DNA of 64,000 nt, taken from positions 3,534,001 to 3,598,000 of the forward strand of contig NZ_CP092423.2 of NCBI RefSeq assembly GCF_022374895.2, given 5' to 3'. Both the position numbers and the translations under genes were made by a program. Shown piece by piece: positions 25,785 through 33,824 of this stretch (its first letter is position 1; each line of letters begins with the position of its first letter). This stretch comes from Mycobacterium lentiflavum. GTDB lineage: Bacteria > Actinomycetota > Actinomycetes > Mycobacteriales > Mycobacteriaceae. The notes below the pieces were generated by a model. It was not told where the DNA came from and did not search any database. It was given only the letters and a program-made list of their open reading frames with translations.

Positions 25785-27353
25785 ATGACTTTGTTCGTGA
25801 GCTATTCGAGCCAAGATCGGTCAACGGTCGACGCGCTGGCGGCAACTCTTCGGCGGGCCCATCAACAGGTTTGGTTAGACCAAGAGCTCGGCGGCGGCGA
25901 TTCCTGGTGGGCCCAGATCCTGGAGCAGATCCGCGCCTCCGATGTGTTCGTTGTTGCCCTGTCCAGCAACTGGTTACAGTCCAAGCCCAGCCAGTCCGAG
26001 CTGCGTTACGCGCAGGCCTTGAACCGGCCGATCCTTCCCGTTCGGATTGGTGACATCGGCAGCATGCGTGTCAATCCCCTTGCCGCGCTGCAGATCATCG
26101 ACTACCGGGACCCGACGGTTGACGCCGGCATCCAATTGGTCACCGCCATCCACTCGCTCGTCAGTAAACCCCAACCGCTGCCCGATCCGCTGCCCGACGA
26201 GCCGCCGGTCCCGTTCGGCTATATCACGCGGTTAGGCAACCAGCTCTCCGAAAAGGAGCTGAGCCCGCAGCAGCAGCTGCAACTCTTGGTCGAACTGAGA
26301 TCCGGACTCGACGAGGACGGCGACGACCCCAGCGCCCGCAGCGATATCGCCCAACTGCTGCGGATGATGCGTATGCGGCACGACGTTACCTACCGTACGC
26401 GAAACGACATCGACAATGTGCTGGCTTCGATCGAGCCTTCCGACTCCGGTTCATCGGCCACCATCGAAGCGTCGATGATCGCTACCCAACCCAATACGGC
26501 CGGCCCGCGCGACGGCAGCCCGGATGCGGCTACTTTACCTGCAGCACAGGGACGTTCATCGACACAAGCCCGAAGCACAAGTGCCACCCAGGATTCCCGC
26601 AAGCGACTGGTCATCATCGGCGGGGCCGCTGCCGCACTCGTCGCCGCGATCGTCGTGGCGATCGTGCTCGTCACCCAGAGCTCTGGAAAGAAGCCGGCGG
26701 CGACGCCGAGAGCCGCGCATCCGGCACCAACACCGCCCGGCTCCGCCGCGCCGGGCGGAGCACCTCCGGCAGCGCCGGGCAGCGAGGTCCCCGCGCCGAC
26801 ACAGCCCACCCCCCTGGACTCTGTCCTGCTGGGCGCTCCGGAAGTCGCCACGATCATGGGGGTACCGAATCTGGACATCGGCAATCAGACACAGCAAATG
26901 GCCCCGGAATGGCAACTGTCAAACCCGAACTGCCTCAACGCGTTTTATCCCACCCAGGATCCGGCCTACGCGGGCAGCGGCTTCACCGGGGTGCGCGGTC
27001 AGTTGTTGCATGCCGGCGCCGATTATCGAGTTTACGAGGCCGCGGTGAGTTTTCCGACCGCCGAGGCGGCCAACGCCTTTGTGGCCGCATCGGCGAACAA
27101 TTGGAAGGCGTGCGCCGGCTCAACCGTGACCGTAACCGCGTCCGCCGGAACGGCTCACTGGAATTTCGGGAACCCTGCCGGGGCCGCCCCGAAGATTACG
27201 CTGGAACGCACCCGTAAGGATGGCACCAATCAATGCCAGCGCGTGCTGAGCGCGGTGTCCAGTGTTGTCCTCGACGTGGTGGCCTGCGCACCCGTCGTCC
27301 AGAACCGCGGTGTCGAGATCACCGATCAGATGGCCAACAACGTCAAGCAGTGA
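25785..27353 (+). CDS. TIR-domain single-pass receptor with extracellular PknH-like sensor domain
   Basis: A 522-residue protein. Residues 1-130 are a TIR domain: LFVSYSSQDRSTV, VWLDQELGGGDSWW, FVVALSSNWLQS and Glu72 in SQSELRYAQAL, at the place of the catalytic Glu of NAD-cleaving TIRs. A linker (135-270) contains a helical, charged part (155-215). One transmembrane helix (275-297) and a Pro/Ala-rich stalk follow. The ectodomain (345-522) has four Cys (383, 443, 484, 501) and a layout resembling the PknH C-terminal sensor domain (LLGAPEVATIMGV, then SGFTGVRGQLL). Orientation puts the TIR in the cytosol. It lies 53 bp after the kinase, likely one operon. NADase activity and sensing role are inference; other TIR outputs (scaffold) are possible. 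Confidence 0.85.
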   Translation: MTLFVSYSSQDRSTVDALAATLRRAHQQVWLDQELGGGDSWWAQILEQIRASDVFVVALSSNWLQSKPSQSELRYAQALNRPILPVRIGDIGSMRVNPLAALQIIDYRDPTVDAGIQLVTAIHSLVSKPQPLPDPLPDEPPVPFGYITRLGNQLSEKELSPQQQLQLLVELRSGLDEDGDDPSARSDIAQLLRMMRMRHDVTYRTRNDIDNVLASIEPSDSGSSATIEASMIATQPNTAGPRDGSPDAATLPAAQGRSSTQARSTSATQDSRKRLVIIGGAAAALVAAIVVAIVLVTQSSGKKPAATPRAAHPAPTPPGSAAPGGAPPAAPGSEVPAPTQPTPLDSVLLGAPEVATIMGVPNLDIGNQTQQMAPEWQLSNPNCLNAFYPTQDPAYAGSGFTGVRGQLLHAGADYRVYEAAVSFPTAEAANAFVAASANNWKACAGSTVTVTASAGTAHWNFGNPAGAAPKITLERTRKDGTNQCQRVLSAVSSVVLDVVACAPVVQNRGVEITDQMANNVKQ

Positions 27354-27422
27354 CACGGGCTTTCGAGACTGCTTGACACTGCCTGTCTCCGGGTATCGAC
27401 CCCACCGCATACCCGTAAGTGC

Positions 27423-28895
27423 TCAGAATCCCGAGTCTCCTCCACCGCCAGAGTCGAATCCGCCGCCAGAGTCGAATCCGCCACCACCCGAATCGAATCC
27501 GCCGCCGAAGTCAACGCTGCCACCGGAGTCGTAACCCCCGCCGTCACTGCCACCGGCGAAGCTGACGTCGCCGCCGCCGGAGTAGGAATCGCCCGAGCCT
27601 TGGTAGCTTCCGTCGAACCCGACGTTTCCCTGCTGGCTGTCGTAGTCAACGTCCTGGCCGCCGCCGTAGCCGGTGTCCGTCCATGCCGAGTCGCGACCCG
27701 CCTCGAAGCCTCGCTCGTAGCTGCCGCCCCAATGGTCGTCCAGGACCGCATCCATCAGCAGCACATCGGTGAGCCCCCAGCTCCAGCCCGGCCCCCAAAA
27801 GGCGTACGGATAAAAGCCCGGATAGAAAAACATCCCGTTGTAGTAGCCACCGCCGTAGTAGTGCGGGTATCCCGGCTGCGGCGAGGTGCTGTAGTTGTTG
27901 TTGTTGATCGTCACGCTCTGACCGGTTTCCGGGTTGGTCGTCTGCACGCTCGCCTGCTTGCGCTCCGCCACCGGGACTGAATTCACAGCGTCCACATCGG
28001 GTTTGGCGTCCGGGTACAGCTTTTGGTAGGCCCTGGCCACCGTCGCCTGCACGACCCGCAGGTGCGCCCGCGCGGCCGAGTAGTCGCCGGACTGGTAGGC
28101 GTGCCGCGCCTCGTAGAGGCTGGAATTAGCCTTCGTCGCCTCGGCACTGACGTCGACATCGCTGCCGGTGACCAGCGCATTGTTGATATCGGTGACGCCG
28201 GATTCGGCGTTGATCAACTCTTGCTTTATTTGGTCTTTCGCCTCGGCGTCCCTGCGGCGCTTACTATTTCGGCTTACTGCGAACACCATCAGACCCACCA
28301 ACGCCAGCACAACGCCGACGACGATCAGCATCGTCCACAGCCACGCCCAGCTAGTGTGCTTCTGGCTCGAAACAGGAGACGTGGTGACATGTGAACCGGA
28401 TGCCACGTCGACGTTCGCCAGCTTCCCGACGAACTCACTGGTCGCACCGAAGGGATCATTGCGGTGATCTCTGGCCGACTGACTCAGAAGTGGGTCGACG
28501 TTGTCCGCAACGGGCTTCGGCACGTTATAGGCGCGCACGTGGTAACCCTTGGCGTCGATGACCAAGATGACGCCACTGAAATCGGGATGCCGACCCAGGA
28601 TGACGTCATGGATGGCGTCCGGTGTGGTCACCCCGGTCTGGTCGGGCGCAACCGCCGCAACCCACAGCGGCGGTGCACTGCTCCACGCCCAACGGGTGGT
28701 CAGGATCTGCCGGTTGACCTGGTCGGCGTTCTGCAGCGGCGGCCTGCCCGCCGAGTCCGCCACCACGTGCGTCTGCGAGTTGAAGCGCGCCACCACCCGA
28801 TCCGTGTAGGTGTCGGCCACGGCGGACGGCGCGAACAGCAAAGCCAGCGCCACGCTGATCGGGATCAGGGCAAAGCCCCGGCCACGTTGTGTCAC
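27423..28895 (-). CDS. Exported TPM/YgcG-like protein with Gly/Asp/Ser-rich tail
   Basis: A 490-residue protein with a signal peptide (1-28), a domain of about 140 residues that loosely resembles TPM/YgcG-type domains (PLWVAAVAPDQTG, FSGVILVIDAKGYHVRAYNV), a transmembrane helix (about 189-213), a charged helical stretch (215-315), an aromatic/Gly-rich segment, and a roughly 100-residue tail of GGGFDSGGG-type repeats. GTG 28895 follows GCAGGAGAATC. It converges on the TIR gene (69 bp). The Gly-rich tail is shared with YgcG proteins, but the domain match is weak and the function unknown. Confidence 0.75.
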   Translation of the reverse strand: MTQRGRGFALIPISVALALLFAPSAVADTYTDRVVARFNSQTHVVADSAGRPPLQNADQVNRQILTTRWAWSSAPPLWVAAVAPDQTGVTTPDAIHDVILGRHPDFSGVILVIDAKGYHVRAYNVPKPVADNVDPLLSQSARDHRNDPFGATSEFVGKLANVDVASGSHVTTSPVSSQKHTSWAWLWTMLIVVGVVLALVGLMVFAVSRNSKRRRDAEAKDQIKQELINAESGVTDINNALVTGSDVDVSAEATKANSSLYEARHAYQSGDYSAARAHLRVVQATVARAYQKLYPDAKPDVDAVNSVPVAERKQASVQTTNPETGQSVTINNNNYSTSPQPGYPHYYGGGYYNGMFFYPGFYPYAFWGPGWSWGLTDVLLMDAVLDDHWGGSYERGFEAGRDSAWTDTGYGGGQDVDYDSQQGNVGFDGSYQGSGDSYSGGGDVSFAGGSDGGGYDSGGSVDFGGGFDSGGGGFDSGGGFDSGGGGDSGF

Positions 28896-29035
28896 GATTC
28901 TCCTGCAGCTAGTTCGTTATTGGCGGTGGCCGCAGTCGAGGTTGGCCACAGCCACGGTCATCGCGACGACCGCCGCGACATACCTCTGACGTCTCACGTC
29001 CTCCCCTTCGGGCGATCTTCGGCCTGAGGCCAGGT

Positions 29036-29257
29036 CTAACGAGTCGGTCTGACACCCAAGATCCCGCGCGATGTGCCTGCGGGCTGTCCGTCGGCCATGT
29101 CGACAAGCTCGAGCCAACTTCCCGGAGCGATGTAGTGCCGCTTGACGTCCGCCCGATGCATGTCGATGACCAGCACGCCCGCATCCGTGACTTCGTACTT
29201 GTCGAATACGCCGTAGTCGCGCGGTTCGCCGTTGCTGAACACCACCGTGAAAGGCAT
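29036..29257 (-). CDS. Small hypothetical protein (73 residues)
   Basis: The translated sequence looks structured rather than random: MPFTVVFSNGEPRDYGVFDK, then alternating hydrophobic strands (AGVLVIDMH, GSWLELVDM) suggesting a small beta-rich domain. No signal peptide or recognised family, and no strong ribosome site before the ATG. It is placed between the oxidoreductase gene and the Gly-rich exported protein on the same strand. The 140 bp on its downstream side hold nothing I can identify. Confidence 0.5.
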   Translation of the reverse strand: MPFTVVFSNGEPRDYGVFDKYEVTDAGVLVIDMHRADVKRHYIAPGSWLELVDMADGQPAGTSRGILGVRPTR

Positions 29258-29290
29258 GCGTTCGAGTATGGCCGTGACCGAACTCGCCGT

Positions 29291-30151
29291 CTAGCCGTCG
29301 AGCGCGAGATCCTTGCGGAAGCGCTGCAGGCCGTCGATCTTGTCGTCGAGCGTCGCGTCGGGTCCGGAGTAGAACATCCACGGCATCGTGATGATCCCGG
29401 TGATACCGGCATCGGCGACGCGTTGATAGTCGGCGGTGGTGAAGGCGTCTGTCAGCGGCGTGAGAATGGTGAAATCATGCATCGTCAAACCCTTTTGAGC
29501 GCGCAGCTCACGCAGCTTGCCGACTGCCTCGATCGCGTGCTCGGTCTTGATCAGGTCGCCGATCCAACCGTCGTTGCGCGCGGCCCGGCGCAATGCGGCA
29601 TCACTGAGCCCGCCGACGTAGACCGGTATCGGCGGCGGAGTCGGTTGCATCTCCAGCCGCGGCGTCTGGTAGAACTCGCCGTCGAACTCCGTCCAGCCCG
29701 GCGACCACAGCGCCCGCATCAATTCGATCATCTCGTCGGTGCGCTTGCCGCGGCGGTCGAATTGTTCGCCCATCAGCGCGAATTCCTCACGGCACCAGCC
29801 GACTCCGATGCCGAGCTCAAGACGTCCCGACGCCAAAACAGCCGCGGTGGCAATGGCTTTGGCCGCCGAGTACGGATTGCGCATCGCGGGGATGTAGACC
29901 GTGGTGACGAACCGCAGCCGAGTGGTGACCTGGGCCAGCGCGCCGGCCAACACCCACGGATCGAGCCAGTCCGTGAACGGCTGCCAGCGCCGTTCCCCGT
30001 CTTTGGTGTACGGGTACGGCGTGTCGAGGGTCTCCAGGTTCACGACATGATCGGGTATACCGATACCGTCGTAACCGAGTTCGTCTGCGGCCCTGGCGAT
30101 CTCGATGATCTCCCGGGTGTTCAAAAACGCACTGCTGACGTAGAACTTCAT
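29291..30151 (-). CDS. F420-dependent LLM-class oxidoreductase
   Basis: A 286-residue luciferase-like TIM-barrel protein of the type found in F420-using actinobacteria. Features are an N-terminal MKFYVSSAF strand, GIGIPDHVV, the RLRFVTTVYIPAMRNP block and GRLELGIGVGWCREEF, which forms the cofactor pocket. The ATG at 30151 overlaps the thioesterase stop (ATGA), so the pair is coupled. The substrate cannot be told from sequence. I recall no such gene between Rv2220 and Rv2221c in M. tuberculosis. Confidence 0.85.
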   Translation of the reverse strand: MKFYVSSAFLNTREIIEIARAADELGYDGIGIPDHVVNLETLDTPYPYTKDGERRWQPFTDWLDPWVLAGALAQVTTRLRFVTTVYIPAMRNPYSAAKAIATAAVLASGRLELGIGVGWCREEFALMGEQFDRRGKRTDEMIELMRALWSPGWTEFDGEFYQTPRLEMQPTPPPIPVYVGGLSDAALRRAARNDGWIGDLIKTEHAIEAVGKLRELRAQKGLTMHDFTILTPLTDAFTTADYQRVADAGITGIITMPWMFYSGPDATLDDKIDGLQRFRKDLALDG

Positions 30152-30792
30152 TGGCCGTCCCGCGCCCACGCCGGTTCGATGAAGACGCCGTCGGCCTCCA
30201 CGGTCACCCCTTTCGCATCCGAAATAGTGCCCCTCGCAAAGGCTTTGGCGCCTTCGGTGCGGTCGATCCAGGCGTCACAACGAAGCGGGCCCAACGGGGT
30301 GCCGCGCAGGTACTTCACGGTGATAGTTCCGGTGAAGCGCGCCCGGGACAATCCCTCACTGGCCGCCTCGCCGAGCATGTGGTCGAGCACCAAGGCGCTG
30401 ACGCCGCCGTGCACCAGGCCGGGCGGGCCCTCGTACGCGGTTCCCAGCACGAACTCGCTGTGGCAGCGCCCGTCTCCGTCATGTTGGACGACGACGGGTG
30501 GCGCGATCGGATTGCACGCGCCGACGACGGCATTGCCCAGCGGCAGCGGACGGCCAGCCACCCGAAAGCTGACACCGACCGGCCTGGTCCGTTGGCGCAG
30601 CAACCGGGTGACGGCCTCGATCTCGGTGCGCGCGTGAGCGACGGCATCGTCGTCGGCGTCGGTCCGGATGGTGGCGTCGATGAGCTCGCGAACCGCGTCG
30701 GCCAACGGCGCGTAGCGACCCGTCACCCGATCAGCCTCTGCGGTGCTGAGCACCTCGAACATCGCCTCGAACGCGCCGGCTCCCTGACTCAA
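30148..30792 (-). CDS. PaaI-like hotdog thioesterase
   Basis: A protein of up to 214 residues with a C-terminal hotdog domain: GPPGLVHGGVSALVLDHMLG is the PaaI-type active-site segment, followed by the KYLRGTPLGPLRC strand. Likely an acyl-CoA thioesterase. The TTG at 30792 overlaps the glnE stop; an ATG at 30762 (MFEVLSTAE) is an equally plausible start, preceded by GGGAG at a longer distance. It is the middle gene of a glnE-thioesterase-oxidoreductase overlap chain. Its substrate is unknown. Confidence 0.8.
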   Translation of the reverse strand: MSQGAGAFEAMFEVLSTAEADRVTGRYAPLADAVRELIDATIRTDADDDAVAHARTEIEAVTRLLRQRTRPVGVSFRVAGRPLPLGNAVVGACNPIAPPVVVQHDGDGRCHSEFVLGTAYEGPPGLVHGGVSALVLDHMLGEAASEGLSRARFTGTITVKYLRGTPLGPLRCDAWIDRTEGAKAFARGTISDAKGVTVEADGVFIEPAWARDGQ

Positions 30793-33773
30793 CTCCCGAA
30801 CACCTTGCGCACCACCGCTTTTGCACGTCGCGTCACCCGCAAATAGTTGTCCAAGAACTCACTTCCATCATCGTTGTGCCAGCCCGCCGCGACCGCGACC
30901 GCATTCAGCTGACGTCCGGGTCCTGGCAGCTGATCGGTCGCCTTGCCCCGCACCAGCACCAGCGCGTTGCGGGCACGGGTGGCGGTCAGCCAGGCCTGGC
31001 GCAGCAGGTCCACCTCGTCCGCCGGCACCAGCCCCGTCTCGGCGATCACGTCAAGCGATTCCAGCGTCGACGTATTGTGCAGCGCCGGGATCTCGTGCGC
31101 GTGCTGCAGTTGCAGCAGCTGCACCGTCCACTCGACGTCGGCCAGTCCCCCGCGACCCAGCTTGGTATGGGTTTTGGGGTCGGCGCCACGCGGCAATCGT
31201 TCCGATTCGACGCGGGCCTTCATCCGGCGGATCTCGTGCACCGTCTCGGCGGACACGCCGTCGGCCGGGTAGCGCGTCTTGTCGGCCATCAGCAAGAATC
31301 GCTGACCCAATTCGGCGTCACCGGCCACGGCGTGGGCGCGCAGCAGTGCCTGGATCTCCCACGGCTGTGCCCACTGGTCGTAGTAGGCGGCGTAGGAGCC
31401 CAGGGTGCGGACCAGCGCACCGCTGCGGCCCTCGGGTCGCAGGTTCGCGTCGACTTCCAGCGGCGGGTCGACGCTCGGTGTCCCCAACAGGGTGCGCACC
31501 TGCTCGGCGATCGTGGTCGCCCACTTGACCGCCGCGGAATCTTCGACGCCACTGGCCGGTTCGCAGACGAACATCACGTCGGCGTCCGAGCCGTAGCCCA
31601 GCTCGGCGCCGCCCAACCTGCCCATGCCGATGACCGCGATCGCCGCGGGCGCCCGGGCGTCGTCGGGGAGGTTGGCCCGGGTCAGCGCATCCAGTGCGGA
31701 CTGCAGCACTGCCACCCACACCGACGTCAGCGCCTCGCAGACGTCTCGTACCTCGAGCATGCCGAGCAGATCCGCCGAACCGATGCGGGCCAGTTCTCGG
31801 CGACGCAGCGTGCGGGCGGCGGCGATGGCGCGCACCGGGTCGGGATGACGGGCCGCCGACGCGATCAGCCCGCGTGCCACCACGGCGGGCTCGGTCTCGA
31901 TCAGCTTCGGGCCGCTGGGCGCGTCGCCGTAGTCCTGAATCACCCTGGGCGCGCGCATCAACAGGTCCGGCACGTAGGTGGAGGTGCCCAGCACGTTCAT
32001 CAGCCGCCGGGCCACCGCGGGCTTGTCGCGCAGCGTGGCCAGGTACCAGGTCTCGGAAGCCAGCGCCTCGGACAGGCGCCGGTAGGCCAGCAATCCGGCG
32101 TCGGGATCCGGCGTGTACGACATCCAGTTCAGCAGCCTGGGCAGCAGCACCGACTGCACCCGGCCGCGGCGACCGCTTTGGTTCACCAACGCCGACATGT
32201 GATTCAGCGCGGTCTGCGGCCCCTCGTAGCCCAGCGCGGCCAGCTGGCGCTCGGCGGCTTCCGACGTCATGCCGTGCGAGATCTGCAGGCCGGGCGGCCC
32301 GATCGACTCCAGCAGCGGCTGGTAGAAGAGCTTGGCGTGCAGCTGGGACACCCGCACGTTCTGATGCTTGAGCTCCTCGCGCAGCACCCCGGCCGCGTCG
32401 TTGCGGCCGTCCGGACGGATGTGGGCCGCGCGCGCCAGCCAGCGCACCGCCTCCTCGTCGTCGGCCTCCGGCAGCAGGTGCGTGCGCTTGAGCCGCTGCA
32501 GCTGCAGCCGGTGTTCGAGCAACCGCAGAAACTCGTAGGAGGCAGTCAGGTTCGCGGCGTCCTCGCGTCCGACGTAGCCACCCGCACCCAACGCGGTCAG
32601 CGCGTCGACCGTGGAGGCCACGTGCAGGGACTCGTCGCCGCGGCCGTGCACCAACTGCAGTAGCTGCACGGCGAACTCGACATCGCGCAGTCCGCCACTA
32701 CCGAGTTTGAGCTCGCGAGCGCGGACCTCGGAGGGCACCAGCTGCTCCACCCGTCGCCGCATGGCCTGCACTTCGCCCACGAAGTCCTCGCGCTCGCAGG
32801 CGATCCAGACCATCGGCATCAACTCGTCGAGGTAGCGCTTGCCCAGTTCGGCATCACCCACGGCGGCGCGGGCTTTCAGCAGTGCCTGGAACTCCCAGGT
32901 CTTCGCCCAGCGCTGGTAATAGGCGACGTGCGATTCGACCGTGCGGACCAACTCACCGCTGCGGCCCTCCGGGCGCAGGCCGGCGTCGACTTGGAAGCAT
33001 GCGGTCGACGCGACCCGCATCATCTCGGTGGCCACCCGGGTGGACAGCCCGTCGGCCCGCTCGGCGACGAAAATGATGTCGACGTCGCTGACGTAGTTCA
33101 ATTCGCGGGCACCGCATTTGCCCATCGCGATCACCGCCAGCCGCGGTGGCGTCTTGTCGCCGCAGACGGTGGCCTCCGCGGCCCGCAGCGAGGCCGCCAG
33201 CACGGCGTCGGCGGTGTCGGCCAGCTGGGCGCCGACCACGGTGAACGGCACCACCGGCTCGTCCTCGACCGTCGCCGCCAGGTCGAGCGCAGCCAGCACC
33301 AGCAGGTGGTCGCGGTACAACGTGGACAACCGCGGCACCACCGAATTCGGCACGGCCAGCGCGTCTTCGACGCACCCGATGAACGCTTCGTGCAACTCGT
33401 CGCGCGTCGGCAGTTTGACATTGCCCCGCAGCAGCTTCCACGACTTCGGGTTTGCGACCAGATGATCACCCAGCGCCAGCGACGAGCCCAGCACCGAGAA
33501 CAGTCGCCCGCGCAAACTGCGCTCGTTGAGCAGCGCGGCGTTGAGTTCGTCCCATCCGGTGTCCGGGTTCTCCGAGAGCCGAACCAATGCCCGCAGCGCG
33601 GCGTCCGGGTCGGGTGCTCGCGACAACGCCCACAACAGGTCGACATGCGCCTTGTCGTCCCGGGCCGTCCAGCCCAATTGCGCCAGGCGGTCACCGGCGG
33701 GCGGATCCACCAAACCGAGGCGCCCGACGCTGGGCAGCCGGGGACGCTCGGTCGTGGGTCCGGTCACGACCAA
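30789..33773 (-). CDS. glnE: Glutamine synthetase adenylyltransferase/adenylyl-removing enzyme
   Basis: A 994-residue bifunctional GlnE, the same length as Rv2221c. Two nucleotidyltransferase domains are visible: the N-terminal removing domain around YVSDVDIIFVAERADG and the C-terminal transferase domain around GYGSDADVMFVCEP, each with the metal-binding Asp pair, separated by helical regions and each followed by NLRPEGRSG- or GLRPEGRSG-type motifs. It adenylylates Tyr406 of GlnA1 when nitrogen is plentiful. The start is TTG 33773, or GTG 33767 two codons in. It lies 51 bp downstream of glnA2 on the same strand. Confidence 0.96.
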   Translation of the reverse strand: MVVTGPTTERPRLPSVGRLGLVDPPAGDRLAQLGWTARDDKAHVDLLWALSRAPDPDAALRALVRLSENPDTGWDELNAALLNERSLRGRLFSVLGSSLALGDHLVANPKSWKLLRGNVKLPTRDELHEAFIGCVEDALAVPNSVVPRLSTLYRDHLLVLAALDLAATVEDEPVVPFTVVGAQLADTADAVLAASLRAAEATVCGDKTPPRLAVIAMGKCGARELNYVSDVDIIFVAERADGLSTRVATEMMRVASTACFQVDAGLRPEGRSGELVRTVESHVAYYQRWAKTWEFQALLKARAAVGDAELGKRYLDELMPMVWIACEREDFVGEVQAMRRRVEQLVPSEVRARELKLGSGGLRDVEFAVQLLQLVHGRGDESLHVASTVDALTALGAGGYVGREDAANLTASYEFLRLLEHRLQLQRLKRTHLLPEADDEEAVRWLARAAHIRPDGRNDAAGVLREELKHQNVRVSQLHAKLFYQPLLESIGPPGLQISHGMTSEAAERQLAALGYEGPQTALNHMSALVNQSGRRGRVQSVLLPRLLNWMSYTPDPDAGLLAYRRLSEALASETWYLATLRDKPAVARRLMNVLGTSTYVPDLLMRAPRVIQDYGDAPSGPKLIETEPAVVARGLIASAARHPDPVRAIAAARTLRRRELARIGSADLLGMLEVRDVCEALTSVWVAVLQSALDALTRANLPDDARAPAAIAVIGMGRLGGAELGYGSDADVMFVCEPASGVEDSAAVKWATTIAEQVRTLLGTPSVDPPLEVDANLRPEGRSGALVRTLGSYAAYYDQWAQPWEIQALLRAHAVAGDAELGQRFLLMADKTRYPADGVSAETVHEIRRMKARVESERLPRGADPKTHTKLGRGGLADVEWTVQLLQLQHAHEIPALHNTSTLESLDVIAETGLVPADEVDLLRQAWLTATRARNALVLVRGKATDQLPGPGRQLNAVAVAAGWHNDDGSEFLDNYLRVTRRAKAVVRKVFGS

Positions 33774-33824
33774 AACGGTAGCGCAACCTGCCGATCTCTC
33801 AGACCAACCGGCAGCCTGTGTGAG

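Noticed and set aside
30876..32663. 595-codon open frame on the plus strand opposite glnE
   Set aside because: glnE is unmistakable on the minus strand; the antisense translation is Gln/Arg/Gly-rich without any domain.
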